35,864 nucleotides of DNA, taken from Bacteroidota bacterium (GTDB lineage Bacteria; Bacteroidota; Bacteroidia; Chitinophagales; Chitinophagaceae). The notes below the pieces were generated by a model, which saw nothing but the letters and a program-made list of their open reading frames with translations, was not told where the DNA came from and did no database searches. Positions 7,514 through 15,728 of the stretch are shown here, piece after piece. A program made the translations under genes and the position numbers. The stretch spans positions 1-35,864 of the forward strand of contig JAFDYC010000052.1 in the NCBI GenBank assembly GCA_018267625.1, in the 5' to 3' direction. Each line of letters starts with the position of its first letter. Position 1 is the first letter of the stretch.

Positions 7514-8656
7514 ATGCAGAACCGCAACATTTATCCCTACATCGTAAAGAGCAAAGCCAGCAAAAAGGACGGAACCTGTCCGATTTACATAACCATCCAC
7601 ATTGACAATAAGCAAGTAGCTGCCTTCTCTACCAAGAAGAAGATTGCTCCTAAAGATTGGGATGAGCAAAAAAGGTGCGTCAAAAGCGGCACCCCCAACG
7701 CCATCCTTATCAATGCAGCCATTAAAAAAAAGATTGGCGAGTTGGAAGCCGAATTTCTGAAGAAGGAATTATTGGAAGTACATATCTCCAAAAAGGAAGT
7801 GCGAACGCAGCTAAAGGACGGTTCTCGTAAGAGTTTTGCCGATTTCTGCAACAAGCAGATTAAGGAGAAGTACACCAATAAAGAAACCCTGCGCACCTAC
7901 ACCAGCGAGGTGACAAAGCTGGAACTATTCAGAAAGGATATTGCCTTCAAGGACATTGACTTTGCCTTCCTCCAAGCTTATAGAGCTTATATGCGTAATA
8001 CCTTGCACAATGAGCCAAATACCATCTGGAAGTCATTCAAGTTCATGAATACGATGATGCGTGATGCCATTAAGATGGGCGGCATTATTGACAGGAATCC
8101 CTTCGACAACTTTGACAGAGGTTCATACAAGCAAACCACGCGCACCTTTCTCACGAAAGTCGAACGTGGAAAACTGGAGGAATTGCTTCAGATGGATATC
8201 CCTGCTGACCTCTACAAGGTGGTGGTTTATGAACTATTTATGTGCTACGCCGGCCTTCGCTTTGAGGACGCTATGGCTTTTGATTACAATGAGCACATTA
8301 TAGACGATGAACGGCTAATCATGGAGACGCAAAAAGCGAAAGAGCTTGTCAACATTAAGCTGTTTCCAAAATTGCGCGAAGTGCTAATATATGTACGGGA
8401 ACACCCACTCTCGACCACAAATCAGGAGTTCAATGCAATGCTCAAGGTGGCCGCATCTATGGCTGGTATAGAGAAAAAGCTGACCGCACACGTAGGTAGG
8501 CATTCCTTTGGCCGTATGCTAGCAGAAAACGGCGTGGACATTAAGAAAGCTCAGAAACTTTTAGGGCACAGGGATGAGCGGAGCACCCGTATCTACTTTC
8601 ATTTACTTGATACGGATGTGGACAAAGAAGTAGATTCAAAGTTGGCCTCAGTCTAG
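7514..8656 (+). CDS. Tyrosine recombinase (site-specific integrase)
   Basis: This enzyme would catalyse integration and excision of the element at tRNA-Asp through a 3'-phosphotyrosine intermediate. The 380 residues begin MQNRNIYPYIVK. The frame is open to 7418, but the upstream residues are encoded by the 12-bp repeats and look non-coding. An Arm-DNA-binding region of Bacteroidota type (about 10-75) precedes a SAM-like core-binding domain (about 105-210). The catalytic domain shows Arg in AGLRFEDA, HVGRHSFG (His-x-x-Arg), LLGHRDERS and the nucleophile Tyr in TRIYFH. All RHRH-Y residues are seen, so it should be active. It lies 176 bases from the tRNA end, and a hairpin follows it. Confidence 0.94.
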   Translation: MQNRNIYPYIVKSKASKKDGTCPIYITIHIDNKQVAAFSTKKKIAPKDWDEQKRCVKSGTPNAILINAAIKKKIGELEAEFLKKELLEVHISKKEVRTQLKDGSRKSFADFCNKQIKEKYTNKETLRTYTSEVTKLELFRKDIAFKDIDFAFLQAYRAYMRNTLHNEPNTIWKSFKFMNTMMRDAIKMGGIIDRNPFDNFDRGSYKQTTRTFLTKVERGKLEELLQMDIPADLYKVVVYELFMCYAGLRFEDAMAFDYNEHIIDDERLIMETQKAKELVNIKLFPKLREVLIYVREHPLSTTNQEFNAMLKVAASMAGIEKKLTAHVGRHSFGRMLAENGVDIKKAQKLLGHRDERSTRIYFHLLDTDVDKEVDSKLASV

Positions 8657-8673
8657 ACAAATGAAATTATTAA

Positions 8674-8702
8674 AGAAGGGTTGGCAAATTGTCAACCCTT
8701 CT
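8674..8702 (+). terminator. Hairpin after the integrase gene
   Basis: A 10-bp stem AGAAGGGTTG / CAACCCTTCT, extended by two weaker pairs, lies 18 bases after the integrase stop. The following bases are only moderately T-rich. It separates the integrase from the metal cargo. Confidence 0.7.
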
Positions 8703-8840
8703 CATTCCACCACTGTAATGTGGGCCAACAACAGTAAGGTATATTGCTTTTTAAACTGTGTTCTATGAATGCCAATGACAAGACCATCGCTCAATGCCTC
8801 TTATTGGCAGGATTTTCTTAATGCCAACAGGCTGAATCCT

Positions 8841-8848
8841 TATCTTTG
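8841..8848 (+). promoter_or_regulatory. Putative -7 box ahead of the metal cluster
   Basis: TATCTTTG matches TAnnTTTG exactly. No TTG lies at a good -33 distance. The implied transcription start (near 8855) almost coincides with the GTG start of the next gene, so the transcript may be nearly leaderless. Confidence 0.45.
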
Positions 8849-8855
8849 CATTGTT

Positions 8856-9185
8856 GTGCGTAAGCTCATTGCCTTTATACTCGCTGCCATAATTATGGTT
8901 TCAAGTTGCATCCCGTGCAGCGATGTGATTGCGGTCCCGGTCACGAGAAAAGCCGAGGCAATAATTCAGAAAGCTGCGCCAAATAGCCAATCCCGTCACG
9001 ACCTAGGTGACATCTGCTCGCCTTTTTTCAATTGCTCATGCTGTGCGGGTTTCGCGTTGCCAGCATACGAGTTACTTGTCTTGCATTCAATGCCGCTTTT
9101 TACCCAGCCGACACTGGGTATTTATCGCCCTCAATACCCGATTGAGGTGCATCTTCCTATCTGGCAGCCACCCCAGCTAGGATAA
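8856..9185 (+). CDS. Small Cys-containing signal-peptide protein (DUF6660-like)
   Basis: This is a 109-residue protein if translation starts at the GTG at 8856. A frame to an ATG at 8769 is open, but its first 29 residues look non-native. The chosen start gives a classic export signal, (M)RKLIAF followed by a hydrophobic stretch ending near IPCSD. The mature part carries DICSPFFNCSCCAGF, a cluster of four cysteines. I recognise this arrangement from small DUF6660-type proteins that occur next to CzcA-type efflux genes in Bacteroidota; the name is recalled, not searched. The function is unknown. Export and the cysteine cluster suggest periplasmic metal binding or sensing. It is first in the plus-strand metal cluster. 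Confidence 0.65.
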   Translation: MRKLIAFILAAIIMVSSCIPCSDVIAVPVTRKAEAIIQKAAPNSQSRHDLGDICSPFFNCSCCAGFALPAYELLVLHSMPLFTQPTLGIYRPQYPIEVHLPIWQPPQLG

Positions 9186-9206
9186 TTATCCCATTTAAAT
9201 TGTTCC

Positions 9207-9292
9207 CCAAATACTTTACGCGGCAATCCGCGTAGACAATGGTATTTGGCAATCACGTGCGTTCCGGTGTCGTTCGTCGCTACCGGGCTTTC
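9207..9292 (-). repeat. Nested hairpin with flank resembling the A/B repeats (copy C, doubtful)
   Basis: An outer 8-bp stem CCAAATAC/GTATTTGG encloses a 6-bp stem ACGCGG/CCGCGT with a CAAT loop. On the minus strand the flank begins GAAAGCC and has CCGGAACGCAC before the hairpin. This recalls the layout of the repeats at 20241 and 22347, but direct base identity is low. It lies between the DUF6660-like gene and czcA and might terminate or regulate. Confidence 0.55.
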
Positions 9293-9536
9293 GTAATCTC
9301 CCAAAAAATCTTAGGTGGCAACCTCAAAAAAGCCAAGAAGGCCATATCAGCCTAAGACTTTACCCAAGCCCACTGACCGGCCTTCATCATCTATGCGCCT
9401 ACACAAGCCGCGTTGGTGGCGGGTATTGCGCTTAATTTTTTTCATTCTGCTTAGCGCAGGTATTATCGCGGCAATCATCGTTCGCGTGAACCGATACATT
9501 CAGATCTTTCATCATTCGTATCATCAACCATTAGGA

Positions 9537-12500
9537 ATGCTTCAGAGAATCGTTCAGTTTTCTATAAAGAACAAGCTTATCGTCGGGGCGTTCACCCTCG
9601 GCCTGATAGTGTGGGGCGTCTATTCGGCATTGAAGCTGCCTATTGATGCCGTCCCCGACATTACCAACAATCAAGTACAAATCATTACACAAGCCCCCAC
9701 GCTGGGGGCGCAGGAAGTAGAGCAGTTCATCACCATGCCCATTGAACTGGAGGTGGCGAACATTCCTGAACTTATTGAGCGCCGCTCTATTTCCCGCAGC
9801 GGCATCTCGGTTATCACGCTTGTCTTTAAGGACGACGCGGACATCTATTGGGCGCGGACACAGGTAAGTGAACGCCTTGCAGAGGCAAGTCGCAACATTC
9901 CGCAGCAGGTTGGCGAGCCAATCTTATCGCCCATCACTACTGGCCTTGGAGAAATCTACCAGTATGTACTACATACAAAGCAGGGCTACGAGGGCAAGTA
10001 CTCAGCATCCGACCTGCGCACTTTGCAGGACTGGACGGTAAAAACGCAGCTTGCAGGCACGCCTGGAGTAGCAGAAATCAGCGGCTGGGGCGGCTTTGTA
10101 AAGCAGTACGAGGTAGCCATTGACAACGACAAGCTCAACTCATTCAACATCACGGTGCCGGAGATTTTTACGGCATTGGAAAAGAACAATGAGAATACCG
10201 GCGGCTCATATATAGAGCAGCGCAACAATGCCTACTTCATCCGGGGGCTGGGACTGGTAAGGACGCTTGGCGATATAGAGCGCATCGTAGTTAAGAACAC
10301 CGGCGGCATACCCATACTTGTGCGTGATGTAGCCACCGTACAATATGGCAATGCCACCCGCTACGGAGCGGTAACGCGCAATGGCGAAGGGGAAGTGGTT
10401 GGCGGCGTGGTGCTGATGCTGAAAGGCGAAAACTTCAGCGAGGTCATCACGCGGGTAAAGGAGCGCATGGTACAAATCCAGAAGTCGCTGCCCGAAGGCG
10501 TTGTGATAGAACCTTACATTGATCGCACAGAGCTGGTCAATCGCGCAGTAAGCACAGTAAAGAAAAACCTGATTGAGGGCGCGCTAATTGTCATTTTCGT
10601 GCTGGTGCTGCTGCTGGGCAACTGGCGCGCCGGCCTGGTTGTAGCATCTGTTATCCCGCTAGCACTATTATTCGCAATTGGGATGATGCAACTCTTTGGC
10701 GTGTCAGGCAACCTGATGAGCCTCGGTGCTATAGACTTCGGTCTTATCGTGGACGGGGCCGTAATTATCGTGGAAGCCATCATTCACCGCCTCACGGAAG
10801 CCAAGCTGCATCCGCCTAAGCCCGTGCTCAACCAATCGGAAATGGATGCACAGGTATTTGAGGCAGCATCAAAAATCAGACAGAGCGCAGCCTTCGGAGA
10901 AATCATTATTCTCATCGTTTATCTGCCCTTGCTTACACTGGTAGGCATTGAAGGCAAGATGTTCCGGCCAATGGCAGAAACGGTAGCCTTTGCCATTCTT
11001 GGCGCATTCATCCTGTCACTGACGTATGTACCGGCAGCCAGTGCGCTGTTTCTCAGCAAAAAAACGGCGCACCGGCGCAATCTTTCCGACCGGATAATGG
11101 ACGCTTTGCATCGCGTGTATGAGCCTGCATTACGCGCGGTGCTTCGGGTCCGCGTTGTTACCGTTGCTGCCGCATTTACCCTTTTTCTGCTGGCTGTATT
11201 CGCCTTTTCAAGGATGGGCGGGGAGTTTATCCCGACACTGGAGGAAGGCGACCTGACAGTGGAGCTATCCATGATGCAAGGCACGTCGCTGACGCAATCG
11301 GTAGAAACGTTTACTAAGGCAGAGCGCATTCTCAGGCAAAAGTTTCCAGAGATAAAGCAGGCTGTTTCGCGCATCGGCAGCGCGGAAATCCCAACCGACC
11401 CTATGCCTTTTGAGCGGGGAGACATCATGGTAGCCATGAAGCCTAAAGAGGAATGGAAGACCGCCCACAGCCGCGAGGATATGATGCACGAAATGGAAGA
11501 AGCCTTGTCGGTATTGCCCGGCGCGCACGTGGAAATCACGCAGCCTATGCAAATGCGCTTCAATGAGCTTATGACGGGCATCAGGCAGGATGTAGCGGTA
11601 AAGCTTTACGGCGATGATTTAAGCATTCTTACGCAACAGGCTGCCCGCATCGCGAAGTTGATTGACAGGGTGGACGGCGTAACCGAACCTTATGTGGAAA
11701 AGGTAAGCGGGCTACCACAGGTAATAGTTGCTTACAACCGCGATAAAATTGCGCAGTACGGGCTTAGTATCTCGGATGTAAACATGGTGCTCAAAACAGC
11801 CTTCGCAGGCAATGTCGCGGGCGTTGTATTTGAAGGCGAGAAGCGCTTTGACCTCGTGATACGCTTGCAGCGCGACCTGCGCGAGCAAATCGCCAACGTG
11901 GAAAATCTGTTTGTGCCGCTACCTAACGGCAACAAGGTGCCGCTCAACCAGCTCGCAGATATATCCTTTCAGGATGCTCCTGCGCAGGTAAGCCGGGAGG
12001 ACGGCAAGCGAAGAATTTATGTAGGCTTCAACGTGCGTGGGCGGGATGTGGAAAGCACAGTAAAAGAAATCCAGCAAATAATAGACAGCAAGGCGAAGCT
12101 GCCAGCGGGCTACTATATCACCTATGGTGGACAGTTTCAAAACCTCAAGGAAGCAAAGGCGCGACTCAGTATCGCAGTGCCAGGCGCATTAGTGCTTATC
12201 CTGTTGCTGCTGTACATCACCTTCGGCTCGCTGCGGCAGATGATGCTCATCTTCACGGCCGTCCCGCTTTCTGCAATCGGTGGCGTGGCTGCGCTCATGC
12301 TGCGCGGGATGCCGTTTAGCATTTCTGCGGGCGTTGGCTTTATTGCGTTGTTTGGAGTGGCGGTGCTCAATGGCATTGTACTTATCGGCTACTTCAATCA
12401 GCTTAAAAGCGAGGGCATAACAGACCCATTGACGCGGGTAATGGAAGGCACGAAAGTCCGGCTGCGCCCGGTCGTAATGACTGCCGCAGTCGCCTCGCTC

Positions 12501-13907
12501 GGTTTCCTGCCGATGGCTTTATCTACCAGCGCGGGCGCCGAAGTGCAAAAGCCGCTGGCAACTGTGGTGATTGGTGGATTGATTTCTGCCACCTTTCTCA
12601 CGCTGTTTGTGCTGCCGTGTCTTTACCTCTTGTTTTCAGAACGAAAGAAGCAAGACGACGCTAGTTCATCGCGCGCTACACCCATTGTTGCTTCAGTCCT
12701 GACATTGCTTATACTGGTTGCGGGAAGCAGCGCCAAGGCGCAAAGCGTCTCCGTGGACAATCTTATTCAGGCCGCGCGGCAAAACAATCTGGAAGCGCAA
12801 AGCGCTGTGCTGGAAGTACAACAGTCGCAGGCCTTGCAGGGCGCTGTTTATGACTTGGGCAAGACCAATGTCGGCATCACGCAAGACCCTACCAGCGGTG
12901 GCAACATTGATAATGCGCTGTCTGTCTCGCAGAGCTTCGCCTTTCCTACATTCTATGGTAGGCAGCGAACCGTGCTCAACCGGCAGACGGATTTAGCAAA
13001 GCGGTCGCAGGCCCTTACAGACGCAGAGATTGTGCGCAACGTGAAGATGGCGTACAACGACTTGCTCTTTGCAAAGGCTAAAACTCGGCTGCTGGTGTAT
13101 CAGGATAGCATCTATAAAGCATTCACCGAAAAAGCCACTGTCCGTTACCGCACCGGCGAGACGAATAAGCTGGAGCAGCTTACAGCGCTGAACAAGTATC
13201 AGGAAGTGCAGCTTGCCTTGCGCGAAGCGGAAGCTGATGCGCAGATTGCGGTGCTAAAGCTGCGACAGCTTACCGGCATCAACCCGGCAGTAGAGCCAGC
13301 AGACAGTCTTGCCGCGCTTCGGTTCGATGGAGCAGCGGAGCCGACTTTCAACGACAATCCCGCCATTGCTTACTGGTCACAAAACCTATCGCTTGCCAAT
13401 GCGCGAGTGAAGCTGGAACGGGCAAGATTGCTGCCTGAATTTACGCTGGGCTATTCGCATCAGCTAATTATTCAGGGTTTCAACCCCGCAGGCATTGAGC
13501 GGCGATATTTTCCCGGTACGCGGATAGCGGGTATTCAGGCGGGCATAGGCATTCCGCTCTTTTTCGGCGCGGCAACTGCCCGCATCAAGGCAGAACAGAT
13601 TGGTGTAAGCATTGCCGGGCGGCGTGCCAAGCTTGCTGAGCTGACACTACGGACCCAATATACCGAAGCCTACCAGCAATTGCTAAAGTTCAGGCAGACG
13701 GTAAGCTATTACCAAAGCACCGGGCTGCAACAAACAGACGAGCAAATCAGGATAGCGCAAGTGGCGTTTCAGTACGGTGAGATTGGCTACATGGAGTTCG
13801 TGCAAAATGTATCGCTGGCAGTACAAGGCCGGCTGCAATACCTCACCGCGCTGAGCCAATACAACGCGGCCATCATTAACCTCAACTTTTACAAAGGCAC
13901 TCAATAA
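9537..13907 (+). CDS. czcA: CzcA-type heavy-metal RND efflux pump fused to a CzcC/TolC-like domain
   Basis: The N-terminal part (about 1-1038) is a proton-driven RND pump of the inner membrane. It has the first helix after MLQRIVQFSIKNKLI, paired periplasmic loops, and DFGLIVDGAVIIVE near 400-413, whose aspartates relay protons in CzcA pumps. The QPMQMRFNELMTGIRQDVAV segment resembles CzcA more than the Cu/Ag pump CusA, so Co/Zn/Cd is the best guess. A signal-like helix near 1045-1065 leads into a roughly 390-residue outer-membrane efflux domain with the long helices and NLEAQ and GETNKLEQL features of CzcC. Such fusions are known in Bacteroidota. I use the ATG at 9537, where CzcA proteins normally begin. 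A GTG at 9315 would add 74 residues with a basic stretch and one more helix. czcB starts 6 bases after the stop. Confidence 0.9.
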   Translation: MLQRIVQFSIKNKLIVGAFTLGLIVWGVYSALKLPIDAVPDITNNQVQIITQAPTLGAQEVEQFITMPIELEVANIPELIERRSISRSGISVITLVFKDDADIYWARTQVSERLAEASRNIPQQVGEPILSPITTGLGEIYQYVLHTKQGYEGKYSASDLRTLQDWTVKTQLAGTPGVAEISGWGGFVKQYEVAIDNDKLNSFNITVPEIFTALEKNNENTGGSYIEQRNNAYFIRGLGLVRTLGDIERIVVKNTGGIPILVRDVATVQYGNATRYGAVTRNGEGEVVGGVVLMLKGENFSEVITRVKERMVQIQKSLPEGVVIEPYIDRTELVNRAVSTVKKNLIEGALIVIFVLVLLLGNWRAGLVVASVIPLALLFAIGMMQLFGVSGNLMSLGAIDFGLIVDGAVIIVEAIIHRLTEAKLHPPKPVLNQSEMDAQVFEAASKIRQSAAFGEIIILIVYLPLLTLVGIEGKMFRPMAETVAFAILGAFILSLTYVPAASALFLSKKTAHRRNLSDRIMDALHRVYEPALRAVLRVRVVTVAAAFTLFLLAVFAFSRMGGEFIPTLEEGDLTVELSMMQGTSLTQSVETFTKAERILRQKFPEIKQAVSRIGSAEIPTDPMPFERGDIMVAMKPKEEWKTAHSREDMMHEMEEALSVLPGAHVEITQPMQMRFNELMTGIRQDVAVKLYGDDLSILTQQAARIAKLIDRVDGVTEPYVEKVSGLPQVIVAYNRDKIAQYGLSISDVNMVLKTAFAGNVAGVVFEGEKRFDLVIRLQRDLREQIANVENLFVPLPNGNKVPLNQLADISFQDAPAQVSREDGKRRIYVGFNVRGRDVESTVKEIQQIIDSKAKLPAGYYITYGGQFQNLKEAKARLSIAVPGALVLILLLLYITFGSLRQMMLIFTAVPLSAIGGVAALMLRGMPFSISAGVGFIALFGVAVLNGIVLIGYFNQLKSEGITDPLTRVMEGTKVRLRPVVMTAAVASLGFLPMALSTSAGAEVQKPLATVVIGGLISATFLTLFVLPCLYLLFSERKKQDDASSSRATPIVASVLTLLILVAGSSAKAQSVSVDNLIQAARQNNLEAQSAVLEVQQSQALQGAVYDLGKTNVGITQDPTSGGNIDNALSVSQSFAFPTFYGRQRTVLNRQTDLAKRSQALTDAEIVRNVKMAYNDLLFAKAKTRLLVYQDSIYKAFTEKATVRYRTGETNKLEQLTALNKYQEVQLALREAEADAQIAVLKLRQLTGINPAVEPADSLAALRFDGAAEPTFNDNPAIAYWSQNLSLANARVKLERARLLPEFTLGYSHQLIIQGFNPAGIERRYFPGTRIAGIQAGIGIPLFFGAATARIKAEQIGVSIAGRRAKLAELTLRTQYTEAYQQLLKFRQTVSYYQSTGLQQTDEQIRIAQVAFQYGEIGYMEFVQNVSLAVQGRLQYLTALSQYNAAIINLNFYKGTQ

Positions 13908-13913
13908 TTCACC

Positions 13914-15104
13914 ATGAAACGGATAAGCATCGGCGGATTGGCGCTCATTATTATTTCTGTACTTGCTTTTGCATCCTGCGGCGGCAAGAAGGAGACAACC
14001 ACAACAGAAAAGACGAGCGTGAATAAAGAAGAAAAGGCAGAAGAGGGCGGCCTCATCACGCTCACGAAAGAGCAAATGGAAGCAGTAGGCATTGAGCTGG
14101 GCGGCATTGAGCGGAAAAATCTCACTGCGGTCATCAGAGCCAGCGGGCAGCTTGCTGTGCCGCCTCAAAACCGCGCGGACGTGAACGTGCTTTTTGGCGG
14201 CATTGTACAGCACATCTACGTTATGGAAGGACAGAATGTGCGCAAAGGCCAAACCCTTGCGCTGCTGGAGAATGCGGACTTTATTAAGCTGCAACAAGAC
14301 TACCTCGCTGCGAAGGGCGGCTTTAGCTATGTGCAGCAAGAGTACCAGCGGCAGCAAGCGCTGAAAGCCGCTGATGCAGGCACAGGCAAGATGTATCAGC
14401 AGGCGGCTGCCAACTTCAATGCCGAACGCGCTAGGCTGGCAGGCATGGAAAAACAATTGCAGCAGGTAGGTATCAGTCCTGCATCTGTGGCAAGGGGAAA
14501 CATTACGCGACTGATACCAGTTGTAGCGCCGATTAGCGGCACAGTAGGCAGCATCCACATCAACACCGGCTCTTATGCCGAGCCTGCCAAGCCACTAATG
14601 GACATCGTGGACAATTCAAAAATCCACGCAGACCTAACCGTGTATGAAAAGGACTTATTCAAAGTCCGCAACGGGCAGTCGGTGCGCTTCATCCTGACCA
14701 ATCTGGGCAATCAGGAAATCTACGGCGAAATCTATGGCGTGAATAAATCTTTTGAAGGCGAGACAAAAGGCATTATCGTTCACGCCGCCATCAAAGCCAA
14801 TAAATATCACCTCATACCTGGCATGTACGTTACTGCACTCATTGATATAGGGCAGCAGGAAACGCCCGCTGTGCCCGTTGACGCGATTGTGCGTGCCGAA
14901 GGGAAGGACTACATTTTCGTAGCGAGCAGTGAAGAAGCGGAAACTGTTTCTTTTCGGAAAGAAGAAGTAGCCACAGGCGTCAGCGAGCTGGGCTTTACGC
15001 AAATAACGCCGTTGGAAGAGTTGCCTTCGGGTGCGAAGATTATCACCAAAGGCGCATTTTATGTACTCGCCAAATCACAAGGAAGCGAGGAAGAAGAAAA
15101 ATAA
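13914..15104 (+). CDS. czcB: CzcB-type periplasmic adaptor lipoprotein
   Basis: This is the membrane-fusion subunit that joins the RND pump to the outer-membrane channel. It has 396 residues. The N-terminus is a lipoprotein signal with lipobox LAFASC, acylated at Cys22, followed by a short charged linker. Then come a beta-barrel/lipoyl half motif (GGIVQHIYVMEGQNVRKGQT near 98-117), a helical hairpin region (about 130-180), the second lipoyl half (VVAPISGTVGSI), and beta-barrel and membrane-proximal domains. The order matches HlyD/CzcB adaptors. No His-rich metal-binding insert is present. It begins 6 bases after czcA, so co-translation is likely, and is followed 14 bases later by a small gene of the same cluster. 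Substrate assignment follows the pump. Confidence 0.92.
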   Translation: MKRISIGGLALIIISVLAFASCGGKKETTTTEKTSVNKEEKAEEGGLITLTKEQMEAVGIELGGIERKNLTAVIRASGQLAVPPQNRADVNVLFGGIVQHIYVMEGQNVRKGQTLALLENADFIKLQQDYLAAKGGFSYVQQEYQRQQALKAADAGTGKMYQQAAANFNAERARLAGMEKQLQQVGISPASVARGNITRLIPVVAPISGTVGSIHINTGSYAEPAKPLMDIVDNSKIHADLTVYEKDLFKVRNGQSVRFILTNLGNQEIYGEIYGVNKSFEGETKGIIVHAAIKANKYHLIPGMYVTALIDIGQQETPAVPVDAIVRAEGKDYIFVASSEEAETVSFRKEEVATGVSELGFTQITPLEELPSGAKIITKGAFYVLAKSQGSEEEEK

Positions 15105-15118
15105 CAAAACGTCATTGT

Positions 15119-15580
15119 ATGCACCGGATTGAAGTATTCATACAGCTAGGCTTGCCAGCGGCTGAAAAAGAAATAGAGAATAGCAAAGCCATCATTCTCG
15201 CGTATCTGGAAGGTAACAGCGCCTTCAACAATATCATGCTTATTCACGCCGAGGGCAAGACCGAAGCGGAGCTAAGCTTTTGCTTTGAAGAGCCTGTAAG
15301 CCTGAATGAGGTAGTGACTATGATACAACTTACCGGAGCAACGACAGAGGAATTATCGCTACAACTGCCATCCTCGCTGAGTGGCGTAGCAGATGTGTAT
15401 GATGCTAGGGATTTGGGCGAAGAAACCAGGAACATCATTCAAAGTATTGAAGGGGTGATGCATGCGGCAGTTGGCAACAATGGTGCAGTGCGCGTGTTAT
15501 GCAGACCGAAAGACCCGGACATGGTTTTAAAACAAGCAATAGCAATGCTGTTGGAGCGTAAGAGTGCAAAGGATGTTTAG
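15119..15580 (+). CDS. Stand-alone paralogue of the P1B-ATPase N-terminal domain (copy 1)
   Basis: I do not know this 153-residue family by name. It begins MHRIEVFIQLGLP and lacks signal peptide and membrane helix, so it should be cytoplasmic. It is clearly related to the protein at 17381-17839 (shared IEV, CFE.P.SL, LPSS.SG.A..YDARD.G). It is more distantly related to residues 1-145 of the ATPase at 17852, where the same order appears: a hydrophobic beta strand, a L.F..... .SL..V strand-helix, then a second half beginning G-V or G-I. The alternating strands and helices look like two ferredoxin-like folds in a row, as in HMA domains, but no CxxC is present. It follows czcB closely. A metal-delivery or ATPase-partner role is inference. 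Confidence 0.75.
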   Translation: MHRIEVFIQLGLPAAEKEIENSKAIILAYLEGNSAFNNIMLIHAEGKTEAELSFCFEEPVSLNEVVTMIQLTGATTEELSLQLPSSLSGVADVYDARDLGEETRNIIQSIEGVMHAAVGNNGAVRVLCRPKDPDMVLKQAIAMLLERKSAKDV

Positions 15581-15728
15581 AAGGGCTTCATGGCAGCGAT
15601 AAATCAAGGACAATGTGTTTTAAGCGGTTATTCTTTTTTGCACTTGCACCCGCCATGCGGGACGAGATCATCTTAACGGGCAGCATCAAACACGATCATG
15701 CTCGCTTTCAAACCACACCTAAAGTTAC

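Noticed and set aside
13683..14558. 291-codon minus-strand frame across the czcA-czcB junction
   Set aside because: It is antisense to two well-supported genes and its composition (many Cys, His and Arg) is typical of a shadow frame.
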